A DNA stretch of 64,000 nt from Gentiana macrophylla (Eukaryota > Streptophyta > Magnoliopsida > Gentianales > Gentianaceae): contig CM047806.1 of assembly GCA_026214975.1 (NCBI GenBank), forward strand, positions 96,123,811-96,187,810, in the 5' to 3' direction. The notes under the pieces are model-generated. The model did not search any database. It was not told where the DNA came from and saw only the letters and a program-made list of their open reading frames with translations. Positions 10,639 through 22,173 of this stretch are shown one piece after another (positions within the stretch are counted from its first letter, which is position 1; each line of letters starts with the position of its first letter). The position numbers and the translations under genes are program-made.

Positions 10639-11370
10639 ATGTCAGCAGTAAACGTGAAAATCGATAAATTTACGAGGAAGAAACATTTTTGATCCGTGGC
10701 AAATCAAGATCGTGCCTTCGTTGAAACAAAGAGGTTTGTGGAGTCCTTTATCGACAAACCAAATACAAAGTGCGGAGATTATGCCATTCGGAAGAGAAAG
10801 CACATTCAACCATCATGTTGTGCTTATCGATGATGTTATCACCGAAGTTCTTTGAGAAAGACACCACGCCCAAGTTGTGGAAGAAGCTTGAAAGCTTTGT
10901 ATATGACCAAGTCAGCGACCAACAAGTTGTTGTTGAAACAGAGGTTGTTCAGTTTGAAGATGCATGAAGGAGTCCACCGAGGAACATCCGACCAAATGAA
11001 CACAATGTTACTTGATTTAAGGAATATTGATGTTAAAATTGAAGATTAAGATGCAGCCCTAATCTTGTTGGTGTCATTACCGGCATCATATGAAAACTTT
11101 GTGCGATCTTTCATAGTTGGAAAGGATCTGATGGCTTTGGAGGATGTGAGGTCCGCCTTACATGCCGTGGGAGAGCCGAGACACAAGGTCTGGGACAGAT
11201 GACAGTCAGTTCTTGGGCTAGTAGCTAGCTTGATAATAGTGGAAAAGGATATGGACGAGAAGAAGAAAAAGAAATCGTGTCCAAGGTCCTAAGTCTACCG
11301 ATGTACGTAATTATTGTAAGGAGCGGGGACATTGGAAGTCCAATTGTCCAAGGAAGAAGAAAACAATAGA
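10639..11370 (+). pseudogene. copia gag remnant
   Basis: It starts MSAVNVKIDKFTRKKHF and is interrupted by stops and frameshifts. Later pieces read FEKDTTPKLWKKLESF, then LPASYENFVRSFIVGKD, and a zinc knuckle YCKERGHWKSNC near 11310-11345 whose first Cys has become Arg. Gag packages the element RNA. This copy is dead. Confidence 0.8.
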
Positions 11371-14300
11371 AGGCAGTGCAGCACAAGAGCCTTGGCTCTT
11401 GAGCAATCTGATGAGGATCTGGTTCTAGTTGCGAGGGATTCTACACACCATAATGATGTGTGGATACTTGATTCTGGAGCATCCTACCATATTTGTCCAA
11501 ACAGGAGTGGTTTTCCACTTATGAGCGAGATGGATGGTGGTCGATCTATATGGCCAACATCAAGGTTTACAAAGTGTGGAATTGGCTCGATAAAGTTAAG
11601 GACGAGAGGATGGTAAATTTTGTACACTAAAAGATGTAAGACATGTTCCACGAGATGACCAAGAATTTGGTATCTCTTAGTCTACCTGATGCCAGGGGTT
11701 CAATTTCAAAGGTGAAGGTGGTCACCAATGTCTTCAAAGATTCATTGTAGTCCTCAAAGGCATCAAGAGGGAACCTTGTATATATTACAAGGATCAATCA
11801 GATCTGCATCTTCTTGTTGTTGCATCCTCAACAGTTCACCGATCCTCAAAGAGACTCAATGTGGCACATGAGACTAGGTCACATGGGTGAAAAGGGTATG
11901 CATTCTCTCTTGGCGAGTTTTTTCTTGGGGATATAAGGTCAAGAATCTGGACTTTTGTGAGCACTTTGTGTTTTAGGAAACCCATGTAAGTAAGTTCTCA
12001 GCGAGGTTGCACAACACAAAGGCATCACTTGATTATATCCATTCATTCTTTGGGGTCCATCAAAAGTTGAGTCATTGGGTGGTCACAGATACTTTGTGTC
12101 ATTCATAGATGACTATTCAAGGATGACTTGGGTGGTGATGATGAAGAACAAAAGAGATGCATTCAGTAACTTCAAGCAGTGGAAGGCCCTAGTAGAGAAT
12201 CAGTTAGGCAAGAAAATCAAGAAGCTTCGTACAGATAATGGTCTGTAATTCTGCTGGACGGATTTTGATTCATTTTGTGCAGCTAAGGGTATTTCCAGAC
12301 ATCATACTGTAAGGAATACACCTCAGCAGAATGGTGTAGCTGAAAGGATGAATCAAACTCTACTGAAGAGGGCAAGATGTATGCTTTCTCAAACTGGTTT
12401 AACAAGGAGATTTTGGGCAGAGGCTGTAAAAATAGCTTGCTACTTAATCAACAGGAGTCCTCACACAGGGATCAATCTCAAGACACCATTTTTTGAGATG
12501 TGGTCAGGCAAGCCTGCTGACTACTCAGTTCTAAGGGTTTTTAGGAGTACAGCTTACTATCATGTTAGTGAAGGGAAGTTGGAGCCTAGAGCCAAGAAGG
12601 GAGTGTTTATGGGGTATGGTGATGGAGTGAAGGGATATAGAATTTGGTCATCAGTGAGTCGAGTAATCCTCAGCCAGGGCGTGGTGTTTGATGAAAATTC
12701 TATGCTTAACTCATAAGTGGGAGGTCTACCGAATCAAACCATCTTGAATCGATAGTGTTGAAAAACAGTGGAGCTTGGTGGAGTCTACCGATATGCAACA
12801 ATCGGTGGATCCAAATCAACACTATACCGATCGGATAATGAACCGAATCGATCCAAGACAAATTTCTCTTTGGGACCTCGGTAGGGCATCATCTGAACAT
12901 TAATCAAGAAATTCTAGGCGCCAAAGCGAGCCTAGAAGATCTAATGTTGGGATACCTCCAAGGAGATATGGGTATGATGATTTGGTGGATATGCACTCCA
13001 AGTTGCGAGAAGAGGTAGAGGTTCTTGAGCCTACTACTTACAGGGAAGCGATGACATGTACTGAAGCATCTCGGTGGCATGCGACCATGGGAGATGAAAT
13101 GGAGTTATTGTTGAAGAATCGGACTTGGGAATTGGTCAAACAAAATTCTACGACAAGGGGAGTTGTGACTTGTAAATGGATTTTCAAGCAAAATGAAGGA
13201 ATAACTAAGGCGTAGAGGGTCAAGTATAAGGCACGTTTGGTTGCAAGAGGATTCATCAAAGGAAGGGGGTTGACTTTGATGAAATATTTTCACCAAAGGG
13301 TCGAACACACTTCAATCGTGGTGTTACTAGCAATGGTGGCACAAAGAGATCTCGAACTTGAGCAATTAGATGTGAAGACGCTTTCTACATGGTGAGGTGG
13401 ATAAGGAGATATACATGACACACTTGAGGGTTTTCAAGTTCCTGGCAAGAAAAATTATGTTTGCAAGTTGAAGAAATCATTGTATGGTTTGAAGCAAGCT
13501 CCAAGGCAAATGGTATAAAAGGTTTGATGCTTTTATGCTTCAAAGAGGTTATAGCAGAAGTCCTTATGATCATTGTGTTTACTTCATCTGGCGAAAGATG
13601 GATCATATATCTATCTTGTTCTCGTATGTGGATGACATGTTGATTCTTTCTTTGCAAGAAGTCTTATGTTCAAAATCAAAGAACCTTCTTAGTCTTTGAA
13701 TTTGAAATGAAGGATTTGGGTGCAACCAAGAAAATCTTGGGGATGGAGATCTAGAGATAGAAGTCGAGAAAAAAATTGTTTTTGTCTCGGCGAGGGTTAT
13801 GTGCGAGAAGATATTGGCCAAGTTTGGGATGTCTCGCCGCAAAACCAATAGATACTCTATGGCATCAAATGTTCATTTGTCTGCTTTATGCCTCACAATC
13901 ACCAAAGAGAATGAGTATATGTCAAAGTTCCCTATGCTAGTGCGGTTGGCGATCGATGTATGCCATGGTGTGCCACTAGGCCTGATTTGGCTCAGGCAGT
14001 CAGTGTTGTCAGCAGGTTTATGGCTCAACTTGGAAAGGAGCACTGGAAAGCTGTTAAAAGAATATTCAGGTACCTGAGAGGTACAGCTGATGTTGGTCTC
14101 ATTTATGGAGGTGATCTTGGTCTAGTCACGTACTCTTGTGATCGATTATGCAGTGATGTTGTGATGAAAATCAATGACTGGGTATGTGTTTACATTGGTA
14201 AATGCAGTGGTCAGCTGGAAAGCTACTCTCCAGAGCTCTGATGCCTTATCAACTACTAAAGCTGAATACATGGCTCTTACTGAAGCAGCTAAGGAGGGCA

Positions 14301-14520
14301 TCAGGTTGAAGGGGCTAGTCAGTGATTTGAGGTTGCATCAGGATCAGGCTGAGATATATTGTGACAGTCTAAGTGCAATATGTTTAGCCAAGGATCAGGG
14401 TTCATCATGAGAGAACCAAGCATATTGATGTCGTATCATTTTCTCGAGAAATAAGAAGAGGGTTGTGGTGAAGAAGATTGGCACAAAGGAGAATCCTGGC
14501 GATATGTTCACTAAACCAGA
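11371..14520 (+). pseudogene. copia pol remnant (PR, IN, RT, RNase H)
   Basis: Recognisable blocks in order are: protease VWILDSGASYHICP (about 11458); pre-integrase MWHMRLGHMGEKGMHSLL (about 11863); integrase RTDNGL then a stop (12246), TPQQNGVAERMNQTLLKRAR (about 12320); RT start WHATMGDEMELLLKNRTWEL (about 13075), KKSLYGLKQAPR (about 13470), SYVDDMLIL (about 13625); RNase H LSTTKAEYMALTEAAKEG (about 14247). The frames shift many times between blocks, so no polyprotein is made. Confidence 0.9.
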
Positions 14521-14718
14521 TTCGTGAGTAAGTTCCAACTTTGCCTGGACTTACCGAATATTCGAGCTTATAATGCTTTTGGAAACTCTCTACCGAGGCG
14601 GTCGGTGGAGTGGATGTTGTGGAGAGAGTCCGGTACAAGTACATCCGGCATTGACGAATGCATCCGATACAAGTACATCCGGTTATGCAATCTGTTTGAC
14701 TCTGTGGAGAGTTGAAGT

Positions 14719-14731
14719 CAAGGTGGAGATT
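14719..14731 (+). promoter_or_regulatory. Polypurine tract
   Basis: CAAGGTGGAGATT sits directly before the 3' LTR, as in other plant copia elements. Confidence 0.85.
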
Positions 14732-15247
14732 TGTCGAGAAAGTGACTTAAACTCTACATTTTGGTGGAACCAATCAAGACTCACCATGTGATGGGCGGTG
14801 AGAAGTTTATTCAATTTTGTGCATCGATAAGGTGGAGTCTCATCGAGCTTCATCGTGAGTGTAAAGGTCAGCTGAGTACTAGAATCTGTGAGATCCCACA
14901 TCTGTTAATTTTGTTATGTGACAGCTATACATTGTCATTAAAAGGAGGACACGTGTAGGGGTATTTATGGTGCATCAGATAAAGATTCCTTGCGGCTAGG
15001 GTTTAGAGATTTGTACCTATAAATACAGTTGTTGTCACATTAATCGTGTGTGTGTGAAATCAGAAACTTCGGTGCATAATAAAATATCTCTTTCTCGCCT
15101 GTGGTTTTATCTCTCTCACTTTTTGAGAGGGTTTTCCACGTTAAATATGTGTTCTTCTTGTTCTCTCATTATCTCCTTTGATTATTTACGTTTGATTGCA
15201 TCTGCTTATTTCTTGCATCTCAAGTTATCTCCATCTGTTTTATAACA
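14732..15247 (+). repeat. 3' LTR of the copia element
   Basis: This LTR is 516 bp and matches the 5' LTR over its whole length, with scattered substitutions and several short indels. It is followed by the GAGTG duplication. Confidence 0.93.
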
Positions 15248-15455
15248 GAGTGTAATCTTAAAAAAAGGCTTTACCATGCCCAAAAAGGGATTTAGGGAGT
15301 ACGGAAAAAAGAAAAACTAAATTAGTAAATATGACATTTTTTAAAAAGTTTGCAAAAAGAACGAACTTATTTTGAAAAGGAAAAAAACATGTTGGTGTAC
15401 AATAATTAAAAAAAAAAACAATACACTTTCTTTCTATATTATCTTTAAGAAAAAA

Positions 15456-15623
15456 TTTATGGTGCAACCGTTATATGAAGGTTGTACCAAGTGGCATACT
15501 TTACCACCTTTCATTTCTAACCTCTCACACACGCCAAAAGTGTATTATGTGAAAGAGAGTTAAAATGAATGGCTCTAAAGTATGTCACTTGGTACAACCT
15601 TCCTACAACCGTTGCACCATAAA
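15456..15623. mobile_element. MITE with ~48-bp terminal inverted repeats
   Basis: The left arm TTTATGGTGCAACCG then GGTTGTACCAAGTGGCATAC is mirrored by GTATGTCACTTGGTACAACC then CGGTTGCACCATAAA (written 5'-3' on the plus strand at the right end as CCGTTGCACCATAAA). The element is 168 bp and has no coding capacity. No clear target duplication was found, so the superfamily is open. Confidence 0.85.
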
Positions 15624-15945
15624 ATCACTCTTTTTTTAAACATACATAACTCCAAAATTAATAATTCATTCACCAATTTTATTTTTATTTTTTTCGTGTT
15701 CATTATTTGGATACCACAATAACCATATTTTTTACGCAATTTCTGAAAATTCACTGTTGAATGACATGAAAAACGATGCAATGATATCAAACGATTTCTC
15801 AAAATGAAGATCATAATAAAAAAAAAATGGTTGATTTTCTATCATTTTTGGAGATATAGATTATAATATATGGTTTGAAACGAGGGAAGAAAGAGAAAAG
15901 TTAATGGTTTGTGATAAAAGAATAAAAATAGAAGCAACATCATGG

Positions 15946-16298
15946 TTCCGTTTGTTTTGGGTTGAAATTTATTTTGGAGGTTAATTTATATGTTAGCGGA
16001 TAATAAAATATAATAAAAATGATTGAAGTAATAATTAAAAAGTTAAAATGTCTTTTTGAAATTTGTGTAAATAAAGAAATGATTGGTGAAAGATATTAAA
16101 ATAAATTAGTATAATGAATAAAATAATTGTAAAAAAAGTAATAAAATAGACAAAGTAAAATAGTGAAAGATAATTTAATATTTTTATTATAGTTGAAATA
16201 ATGATTAGTGAGAGAATCAAAAAATGATTGTGAAATAATATAAAAACTCCAAAAAAAAAAAAAAAAAAAAAAAAAGTTCAAACTAAAACAAACACAAG
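15946..16298. mobile_element. AT-rich MITE, family A copy 1
   Basis: The ends are CCGTTTGTTTTGGGTTGAA and its imperfect inverse TTCAAACTAAAACAAAC. The body (AATGATTGAAGTAATAATTA, TTTGAAATTTGTGTA, GATAATTTAATATTTTT) matches the copy at 58356-58685 along its whole length. Confidence 0.8.
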
Positions 16299-16499
16299 CC
16301 ATTTTCAGGCGTCTATTTATTTATTTATTTGAGTAGATGTCATTTAACCTATAAGTTTTAAGGCAATGTCATCTTCCTATAAAACTTATTTGAGTGTCTT
16401 TATATTTTAAAATAAAAATCTTTTCAAAAGTGTCTTATCTGATCATTAACTATAGAAGAAAAAAACTATTCACTTTTCAAAATATAAGTCATCTTCGAA

Positions 16500-17047
16500 G
16501 AAACATTTTATTTTGGCAGAGTTGTCGTGCTCCATTCCTACTGCGGGCCTTCTTAAAGATCTCCATATCATTGAAGATGATGCTTGCTTCCTTTACGGCA
16601 TGAGACCTGAGCCTACCCTCCATGTGATTAGGAATTGCTTGTGGACCCTAGCCATGTAAAAGGAGGTCATCCACCGAAATCATTGGAGTTCTTTTATCTC
16701 GAGTCACGAGATCCCCTCAAATTGAGCGTTGTTTGAAAATAAATATGTGGCGTGCGTATTTACACCATTGAATTCTGGATATTTCTATTCCACAAGATTG
16801 TCCTAACCATCTGGTTTTGGTGTTATCAAGAGTTTCATCATGATGAGCTCCACCGACCCCCACGAAGAGTGTTCATCTCGGAAGCATTAGGCGTGCTCGA
16901 GAACTTCGGATGGCGTGGCCTTGAGTCTTTCAGTTATTGTTTCTTGTTAGTGATATCATTTATAAAGTTTAGTTTTTCTTCAGTTCGTTTGCTTGCACAT
17001 CTTTTGTGAGTTTTATTAAAATATCCGATTTCGAACAAAAAAAAAGG
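16500..17047 (+). pseudogene. 3' end of a LINE (zinc-binding RT tail)
   Basis: The frames give LSCSIPTAG then CFLYGMRPEPTLHVIRNCLW, which resembles the zf-RVT block of plant LINEs (C-C-E-T-H-x-x-R-x-C). The segment ends in a run of A after GATTTCGAAC. The 5' boundary and target duplication were not found. Confidence 0.5.
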
Positions 17048-17285
17048 TATTATAAATCTTAAACATAAATAACTAAAACATCATTTGATCATCATTAACG
17101 CAATACTTATAAAATAATAAAACATAATTAAATTCTTAATAAATTAAGAAGTGAGATAAAAAAAAAAAAGGATAAGCAATAAATATTCAATAATTAATCT
17201 AAAATGACATTAATTATTACTTTGAGTGGAGACTTTTATTATTAAATAAATAAAGATAATAGTAAATGTACTTTGTTGTGACAAA
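17045..17285. repeat. MITE remnant, family B
   Basis: AACGCAATACTTATAAAATAAT then TTCTTAATAAATTAAGAA then GCAATAAATATTCA matches in order the element at 44941-45190 and the outer element at 46090-46660. The ends are not clear in this copy. Confidence 0.45.
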
Positions 17286-17469
17286 GCGGAGGGTAGTAAA
17301 TCTCGTTTTTTTGGACAAATTTTGCCTTTTTCCTTTCCCCTTTGTTCATACTGTCATACACTATTACGACACTGTTTACTCACCTACTATATCCTAACTC
17401 TTTCTCTCTCACGCAACCCACACACTGCGGATATAAGGATACACCGCCATAATACGACACCAACTTCCT

Positions 17470-17489
17470 CACACACACACACACACACC
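17470..17489. repeat. (CA)n run in the ARF17 leader
   Basis: A short CA microsatellite lies 53-72 bases before the ATG of the ARF gene. Confidence 0.9.
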
Positions 17490-17507
17490 GATACAACCGC
17501 AGTCATT

Positions 17508-17513
17508 TGTCTC
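17508..17513 (+). promoter_or_regulatory. TGTCTC auxin-response-element core
   Basis: A canonical AuxRE hexamer lies 29-34 bases before the ATG. A hexamer is expected by chance about every 4 kb per strand, so the functional value is weak, but the gene downstream is itself an ARF. Confidence 0.25.
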
Positions 17514-17541
17514 ACCTCAATTCACGCTCTCCCACACAAAA

Positions 17542-18612
17542 ATGGGGTCGTCCGCCGGCGCAGTCGCCGTCGATCCTGAAATCTGGCGCGCAATAGCCGG
17601 ATACACCATTAAAGTCCCTTCCCTTGGCTCTCTTGTTTACTATTTTCCTGAAGGCCACGCTGAACACTTGAACAACAACAACAACAATGTACCTAACCAA
17701 CTTCCACTGCCGCCGTTCACTCAGCCAGTGCCGTCGTTTCTCCTCTGTCGGGTTCTAGGGGTCGAATTTCTGGCAGAACCGGTATGCGATCAGGTTTATG
17801 CGAAATTTCTTCTCCTCCCTTCCCTCGCGCCTCACGTGGTTGGTGGTGGTGGTGGTGCTGGAGATGATTTTCATGGGCGAAATGACGGAGATGTCCTTGA
17901 CGGTCGTGGTGGTGAGAATGAGACTAACGATGATGTGGTTTCCTTTGCTAAGATTCTGACGCAATCGGATGCTAACAATGGGGGAGGCTTCTCGGTACCA
18001 AGGTATTGCGCTGATTCCATATTTCCGTTGTTGAATTTCAATGCAGATCCGCCTGTTCAGAATCTGGTTATCAATGATTTGCATGGGAATTCATATCATT
18101 TTCGGCACATATACCGCGGTACGCCTCGCCGCCATTTGCTTACCACCGGATGGAGTAAGTTTGTGAATGCCAAAAAGCTCGTGGCCGGAGATTCCGTGGT
18201 GTTTATGCGGAAGAGAAGTACTGATGAATTGTTCGCTGGTATTCGTAGGGCTTTGAGGAGTAGTAGCCGTGGTTGTTCCTGGGTGGGACAGAGGAAATTG
18301 GGGAGTGAGAATGGTGAAGGGTCAGGATTTTGGAGCACAAAAGGAAGGAAAGTTGTGGATACACTTGAATTGGCCTCAAGGGGAATGGCGTTTGAAGTGC
18401 TGTATTATCCGAGGCCGGGTTGGGCGGATTTCATTGTGAGGGCTGAATTGGTAGCAGAGTCAATGAATGTGCCTTGGAGTGGAGGAATGAGGATTAAACT
18501 TGCCATGGAAACCGAGGATTCATCGCGGTTGGCATGGTATCATGGCACTGTTTCATCTGCCTCTGTACCTGACAATGGCCCCTGGTTTCGGTCACCATGG
18601 CGTATGCTTCAG
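17542..18612 (+). CDS. ARF17: Auxin response factor 17-like, exon 1
   Basis: This is a nuclear repressor-type ARF of the ARF10/16/17 clade that binds TGTCTC elements of auxin genes. The 357 codons encode EIWRAIAGYTIKVPSLGSLVYYFPEGHAE (given here in parts: EIWRAIAGYTIKVPSLGS, VYYFPEGHAE), then the B3 DNA-binding domain from about residue 132 (FAKILTQSDANNGGGFSVPR, DLHGNSYHFRHIYRGTPRRH, LTTGWSKFV, AGDSVVFMR), then the Auxin_resp domain (ASRGMAFEVLYYPR, DFIVRAELV, RIKLAMETEDSS). Poly-Asn and poly-Gly loops precede B3. The ATG at 17542 follows a CT-rich leader and gives the expected N terminus. The donor CAG/GTATAA ends the exon in phase 0. The frame is intact and looks functional. Confidence 0.95.
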
Positions 18613-20529
18613 GTATAATAAGCCTGCTTCTATCAAGTTCTCATATCTTGCTTGTTGTTGAATTGACTAGTTGTTCGGATTTAACCGCATTCTGATTTAT
18701 CCTTAATGACTGTTTGTGAGTATAAAACTCACTTCTGTTCACTTCACTTTCCAGAGGATAGAAATCTTTTTATGTAATAAGCATTTTTTCAATCATGCTT
18801 GTTGTTGAATTTACTAGTGTTAGGATTCATTATTGTTTTCTACAATTGAGCAACATCTCAGCTTTTGTGTACTTCATTATTGCTTTGTGTGGATATGATT
18901 GCTCTGTTATGTCAATAGAATGGAAGAGGAGGGGATGGGTGTGGAGCTGTAAGGTTATTTTTGGATGATTCAAGAAAATCTGAGTTTGAACTTTTAATGT
19001 TACTTTAGTGACTAGAGGAACATGAAGTTGATGCTTTCTGAAAAGTAGGTTATTTGGGAAGAGTATGTAGTCTAGTAAGATTTAGAAGCCCAACTGGAAT
19101 CTGTTTTTATCGTCTTTGTTTCCTTTTCTTTTTTGATACATTCATCCCTGTCTGAGTGTGTGATTTTTTGGGCTTTTTGTTAAGATTTCAATGTATGATT
19201 GTCCTGCTGCCTGCAACTGAGTTTTGACGGTTTCTTCTTGCTATCTATGAGGAAATCTTAGGCTCCAACAATTGGCAGCTACATAGTAAAAAAAATTAAT
19301 TATAAAAAACATTGTCCAAAAAATGTCACCCTATTGACGGCTAGTAATTTTTCCATAAAAACCAGTCTACAATCTATCCTTATGCCCATAGTTTGTGGTT
19401 GTTTTTTCCATTTAATATCAAGTGCAAGAAAATCTGTTTGTCTAAGATTTCTGCTGTTGTTTTCTCTCACATTGAATTTCTCTGGAATACCTTGCCTTTC
19501 TCTTGCTTCTACGTCACAATGTTTGAAAATGTTTTACAATATATTTTTAAGATAATGTATAGATACTCTTTTAGTTTGATTAGACTAGATGCCTTTTTAT
19601 AGTTCCCTAGATAGAATTGTAGTTCTCCTCTTTGTTCAGAAGCCGAACTGGTTTTGATAGTCTATGATGCACGGTACTTCTGTTTGGTAGCATGTCCCGT
19701 ATCCGATACGTATTCGACATTGATACGTATCGGATACTTACGATACACAACTAGATATGAATTTGTAATTTTCGAAAGTTAGATACGGAAGTCGTGTATG
19801 CATATTCGTAACTTGGATATGTGAAATGAAGAACCATGTTGAGAATTGAATCAATACCGTGTGATAATGTAGAAAGTTGTCCAAAATGATGAAACTACTG
19901 CCAAAATGAAGGGAACCCTTAAAAATTGTTGTATTTCATTTGTTTATTATATATTAACTGCTCCTTGTAGTTTTATTATGTACAGTTTGGTCCTTATATT
20001 TTTACTATTTACGTATATGGACTCCATACCAGTATCCTATATTATATACACACACGTGCGCGCACACAAACAAACATACACACAAAAACTAGTGGCATAA
20101 GGCTAGAGTGTTGTTTGGTCTTTGTGAATAAATTATTAACCGTCAGTAGAATGACATGTTTCTGTGTTTCTCTTTCAATTTGTCGGCTACAATATATCTT
20201 TTACTTGATAACAACTTTTTGATGTATATTTTAATACCATTCCTCTCAGGTGTATTATGTTTGATTTTTTCTACCCATAATGCTCTGTTTACTATCTTGG
20301 AATGCCCCTATTTCTCGTTCACTTTTAGTTACCATCATCCTGCAGAAAAGAATACAAACAGATAAGCTGCAGATGTTTCATCATTTCAATTGTTTAAAAC
20401 ATAGTAGATTATTTCAGTTTACACTCAATGTGATGTGCACCTTATTTTGAAATTCATCGAGGGAGCTCCGTAGATTGATGTTATTTAAACCTATTTCAAT
20501 CCTTTCATTATTATGCCTTCCATCTGCAG
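18613..20529 (+). other. ARF17 intron 1 (1917 bp)
   Basis: The donor GTATAA is at 18613 and the acceptor CATCTGCAG ends at 20529, both phase 0. The intron is T-rich. It contains the 39-base hairpin at 19699-19737 and a CA/CG-rich patch near 20048-20090. I see no gene or complete transposon inside. Confidence 0.85.
19699..19737. repeat. Perfect 15-bp inverted repeat in ARF17 intron
   Basis: GTATCCGATACGTAT and ATACGTATCGGATAC are exact reverse complements separated by 9 bases. Each arm also contains near-palindromic GATACGTATC. Confidence 0.9.
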
Positions 20530-21195
20530 ATCACATGGGATGAACCTGAGATCCTGCAGAACCTCAAAAGAATTAGCCCTTGGCAAGTTGAGCATGTTGG
20601 GCCTACGGCCTCTTTGAGTTCAGCATTTCCAGCTTTGAAGAAAGCGAAAGTTTCTCAGAATCCTCCATTTCTAGCTTCTTCTTCAGAAGAAGATCTTCAG
20701 TGGGACCCAATGGTTGGGGGGCTTTCAAGTGTGTTAGCCCAGAAATATACTCCTGTTGGCATGCAGGGAGCCAGGCAAAATCAGTTCTGTTTATCCAGTT
20801 TATTCAATTGCAACAGTGATATTACTCGTCAAGCGAGCATCGATGATTGTGGAAATACCGACGTGAACTCAAATTTCGAGGCGGTGTCAACAGATCTGAA
20901 TGTTGGTGGTGGTAGCCAAAGTTTGGAGAATATATCTCCTAATATAGACAAGAATATCCAACTCTTTGGTACAGAGGTAGATGGAAAACAATCTCTTAAA
21001 GATTCAGCAAATGCGGGTTCTAAATCGTTCCTCTTGTTTGGTAAAATCATCCATTTGGAAGAGCCTGGGACAGGTGCTTTTGATTATGTTGCCTGTAAGG
21101 ACAAGGAACCAAAAATTTTATTCTTAAAAATAAAGAATCAAAAATCTTCTGCTAGTTTTTTTCTCATTTTAATTCAAAGCTGTTTGACAGGATGA
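20530..21195 (+). CDS. ARF17: Auxin response factor 17-like, exon 2 with miR160 site
   Basis: The exon opens ITWDEPEILQNLKRISPWQV, the standard end of the Auxin_resp domain, in phase with exon 1. It continues with a Ser/Asn-rich middle region and FLLFGKIIHLEEPG near the end, as in other ARF17 proteins. No PB1 (Aux/IAA) domain follows, which is normal for ARF17. The miR160 site lies at 20757-20777. The 3' end is uncertain. Unspliced, the frame stops at 21193-21195. If the strong donor at 21095 (GCCT/GTAAGG) is used with the acceptor at 21190, the joined codon becomes TGA and the protein ends at FDYVA. Either way it has about 545-580 residues, normal for the family. Confidence 0.9.
   Translation: MTWDEPEILQNLKRISPWQVEHVGPTASLSSAFPALKKAKVSQNPPFLASSSEEDLQWDPMVGGLSSVLAQKYTPVGMQGARQNQFCLSSLFNCNSDITRQASIDDCGNTDVNSNFEAVSTDLNVGGGSQSLENISPNIDKNIQLFGTEVDGKQSLKDSANAGSKSFLLFGKIIHLEEPGTGAFDYVACKDKEPKILFLKIKNQKSSASFFLILIQSCLTG
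20757..20777 (+). promoter_or_regulatory. miR160 target site in ARF17 mRNA
   Basis: These 21 bases are complementary to plant miR160 at every position except one. The G in GGCATGCAGG, where the canonical site has A, still allows a G:U pair. miR160 guides cleavage of ARF10, ARF16 and ARF17 mRNAs. The site falls in exon 2, where it is expected. Confidence 0.95.
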
Positions 21196-21950
21196 TATCC
21201 TATGCCAAGGATCTGCAGGATGGAATCGCGGTTGCTGAATACTTCTGTACAGGTAGATATGCTTACTTGGAAACCTGATTCTATATTTTTTTATGGAACA
21301 TTTCTTCGATTTCTATATAAAAGTTTAGTCTCAAAGCATCGTGGATCCGGACTGAGAATCTTTTCAGGGATATCTTTTGATCCGGGCTAATGTATATATA
21401 TTTTGTTTTACCGACATTGTTTGCAGGTACCATTACAATTGCAGATTGCAGCTTGCAGCCGACATTATTAGAATCAATCCTTGAGACTGTTTTTAGCTTT
21501 GTTTTAGACATTCATAGCAAAGTGTAAAATTCTGTGTTTTGGTTACACATACAAAAGTTGTATTATTCTGACGATGTTTTTTAAGTCCTGAAGAGGTGAG
21601 GTTCTTTGCGGTAAGAATTAGTCATTGGAAAGTGAAGAAGATGTTGATTGGAAGTATGCTGTAGTGGTTATGAATTTTCGCTTTGTTTTGGACATCTGAA
21701 ATTTAGAACGCCGAATTGAATGGGGTAATAAGTAAGTAATATGTGAAATGTCACAGAAAATTTACATTGGAAAACGATAAATACACGTAGAAGTGTACAA
21801 ATCATCCCCCAACCCTTCTCGTATACCGAATGTTGGAACCTGACAATCCGTATACCGAATGTATAAGATCTTGTCGAGGATGGGGAAGATATTCTGAACC
21901 TTTCTTGTCGTGACAGACTCGTCTTATTTTCTTTTTCAAGTTTAATAAGT
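21196..21950. other. ARF17 3' flank
   Basis: No gene is seen. TATACCGAATGT occurs twice near 21820-21865. A possible last exon or 3' UTR of ARF17 starts at 21191 (after TTTGACAG). Confidence 0.4.
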
Positions 21951-21953
21951 TTC

Positions 21954-22173
21954 TCAGTCCCGCAATATTAGTCCTTACAGGTTTTACACACAATTTAAGA
22001 AAGTTAATAAATGAGTTATTTTTTAAAATTTTAAGATAAAATATTGTATTGATTTTTTAAACTGACCTATAGTATTGTAATGTTTAATGTAAAAGCAAAA
22101 ATAATGAATTTAATATTGAATTGGGATGTAAAAGTTCAAAGTTCAAAGGACTAATATTGCGTGACGGAGGGAG
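21954..22173. mobile_element. Stowaway-like MITE
   Basis: The right end CTAATATTGCGTGACGGAGGGAGTA, read in parts (CTAATATTGCGT, GACGGAGGGAG), mirrors the left end CAGTCCCGCAATATTAG. CTCCCTCCGTC next to TA is the classic Tc1/mariner Stowaway terminus. The left end has lost the consensus at its outer bases. Confidence 0.7.

Larger units (their letters stand above)
10011..15247 (+). mobile_element. Ty1/copia LTR retrotransposon, complete structure, inactive
   Basis: The element is 5237 bp. Its LTRs run TGT...ACA, with primer site, polypurine tract and a perfect 5-bp target duplication GAGTG (10006-10010 and 15248-15252). Domain order is gag, protease, integrase, reverse transcriptase, RNase H, as in copia. 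The Tork/TNT1-like lineage is a guess from the style of the gag and RNase H. LTRs differ by many substitutions and indels and all frames are broken, so the insertion is old. Confidence 0.95.

Noticed and set aside
17755..18084. Minus-strand frames in 17.5-18.3 kb
   Set aside because: Antisense to ARF17 exon 1, whose B3 domain is certain.
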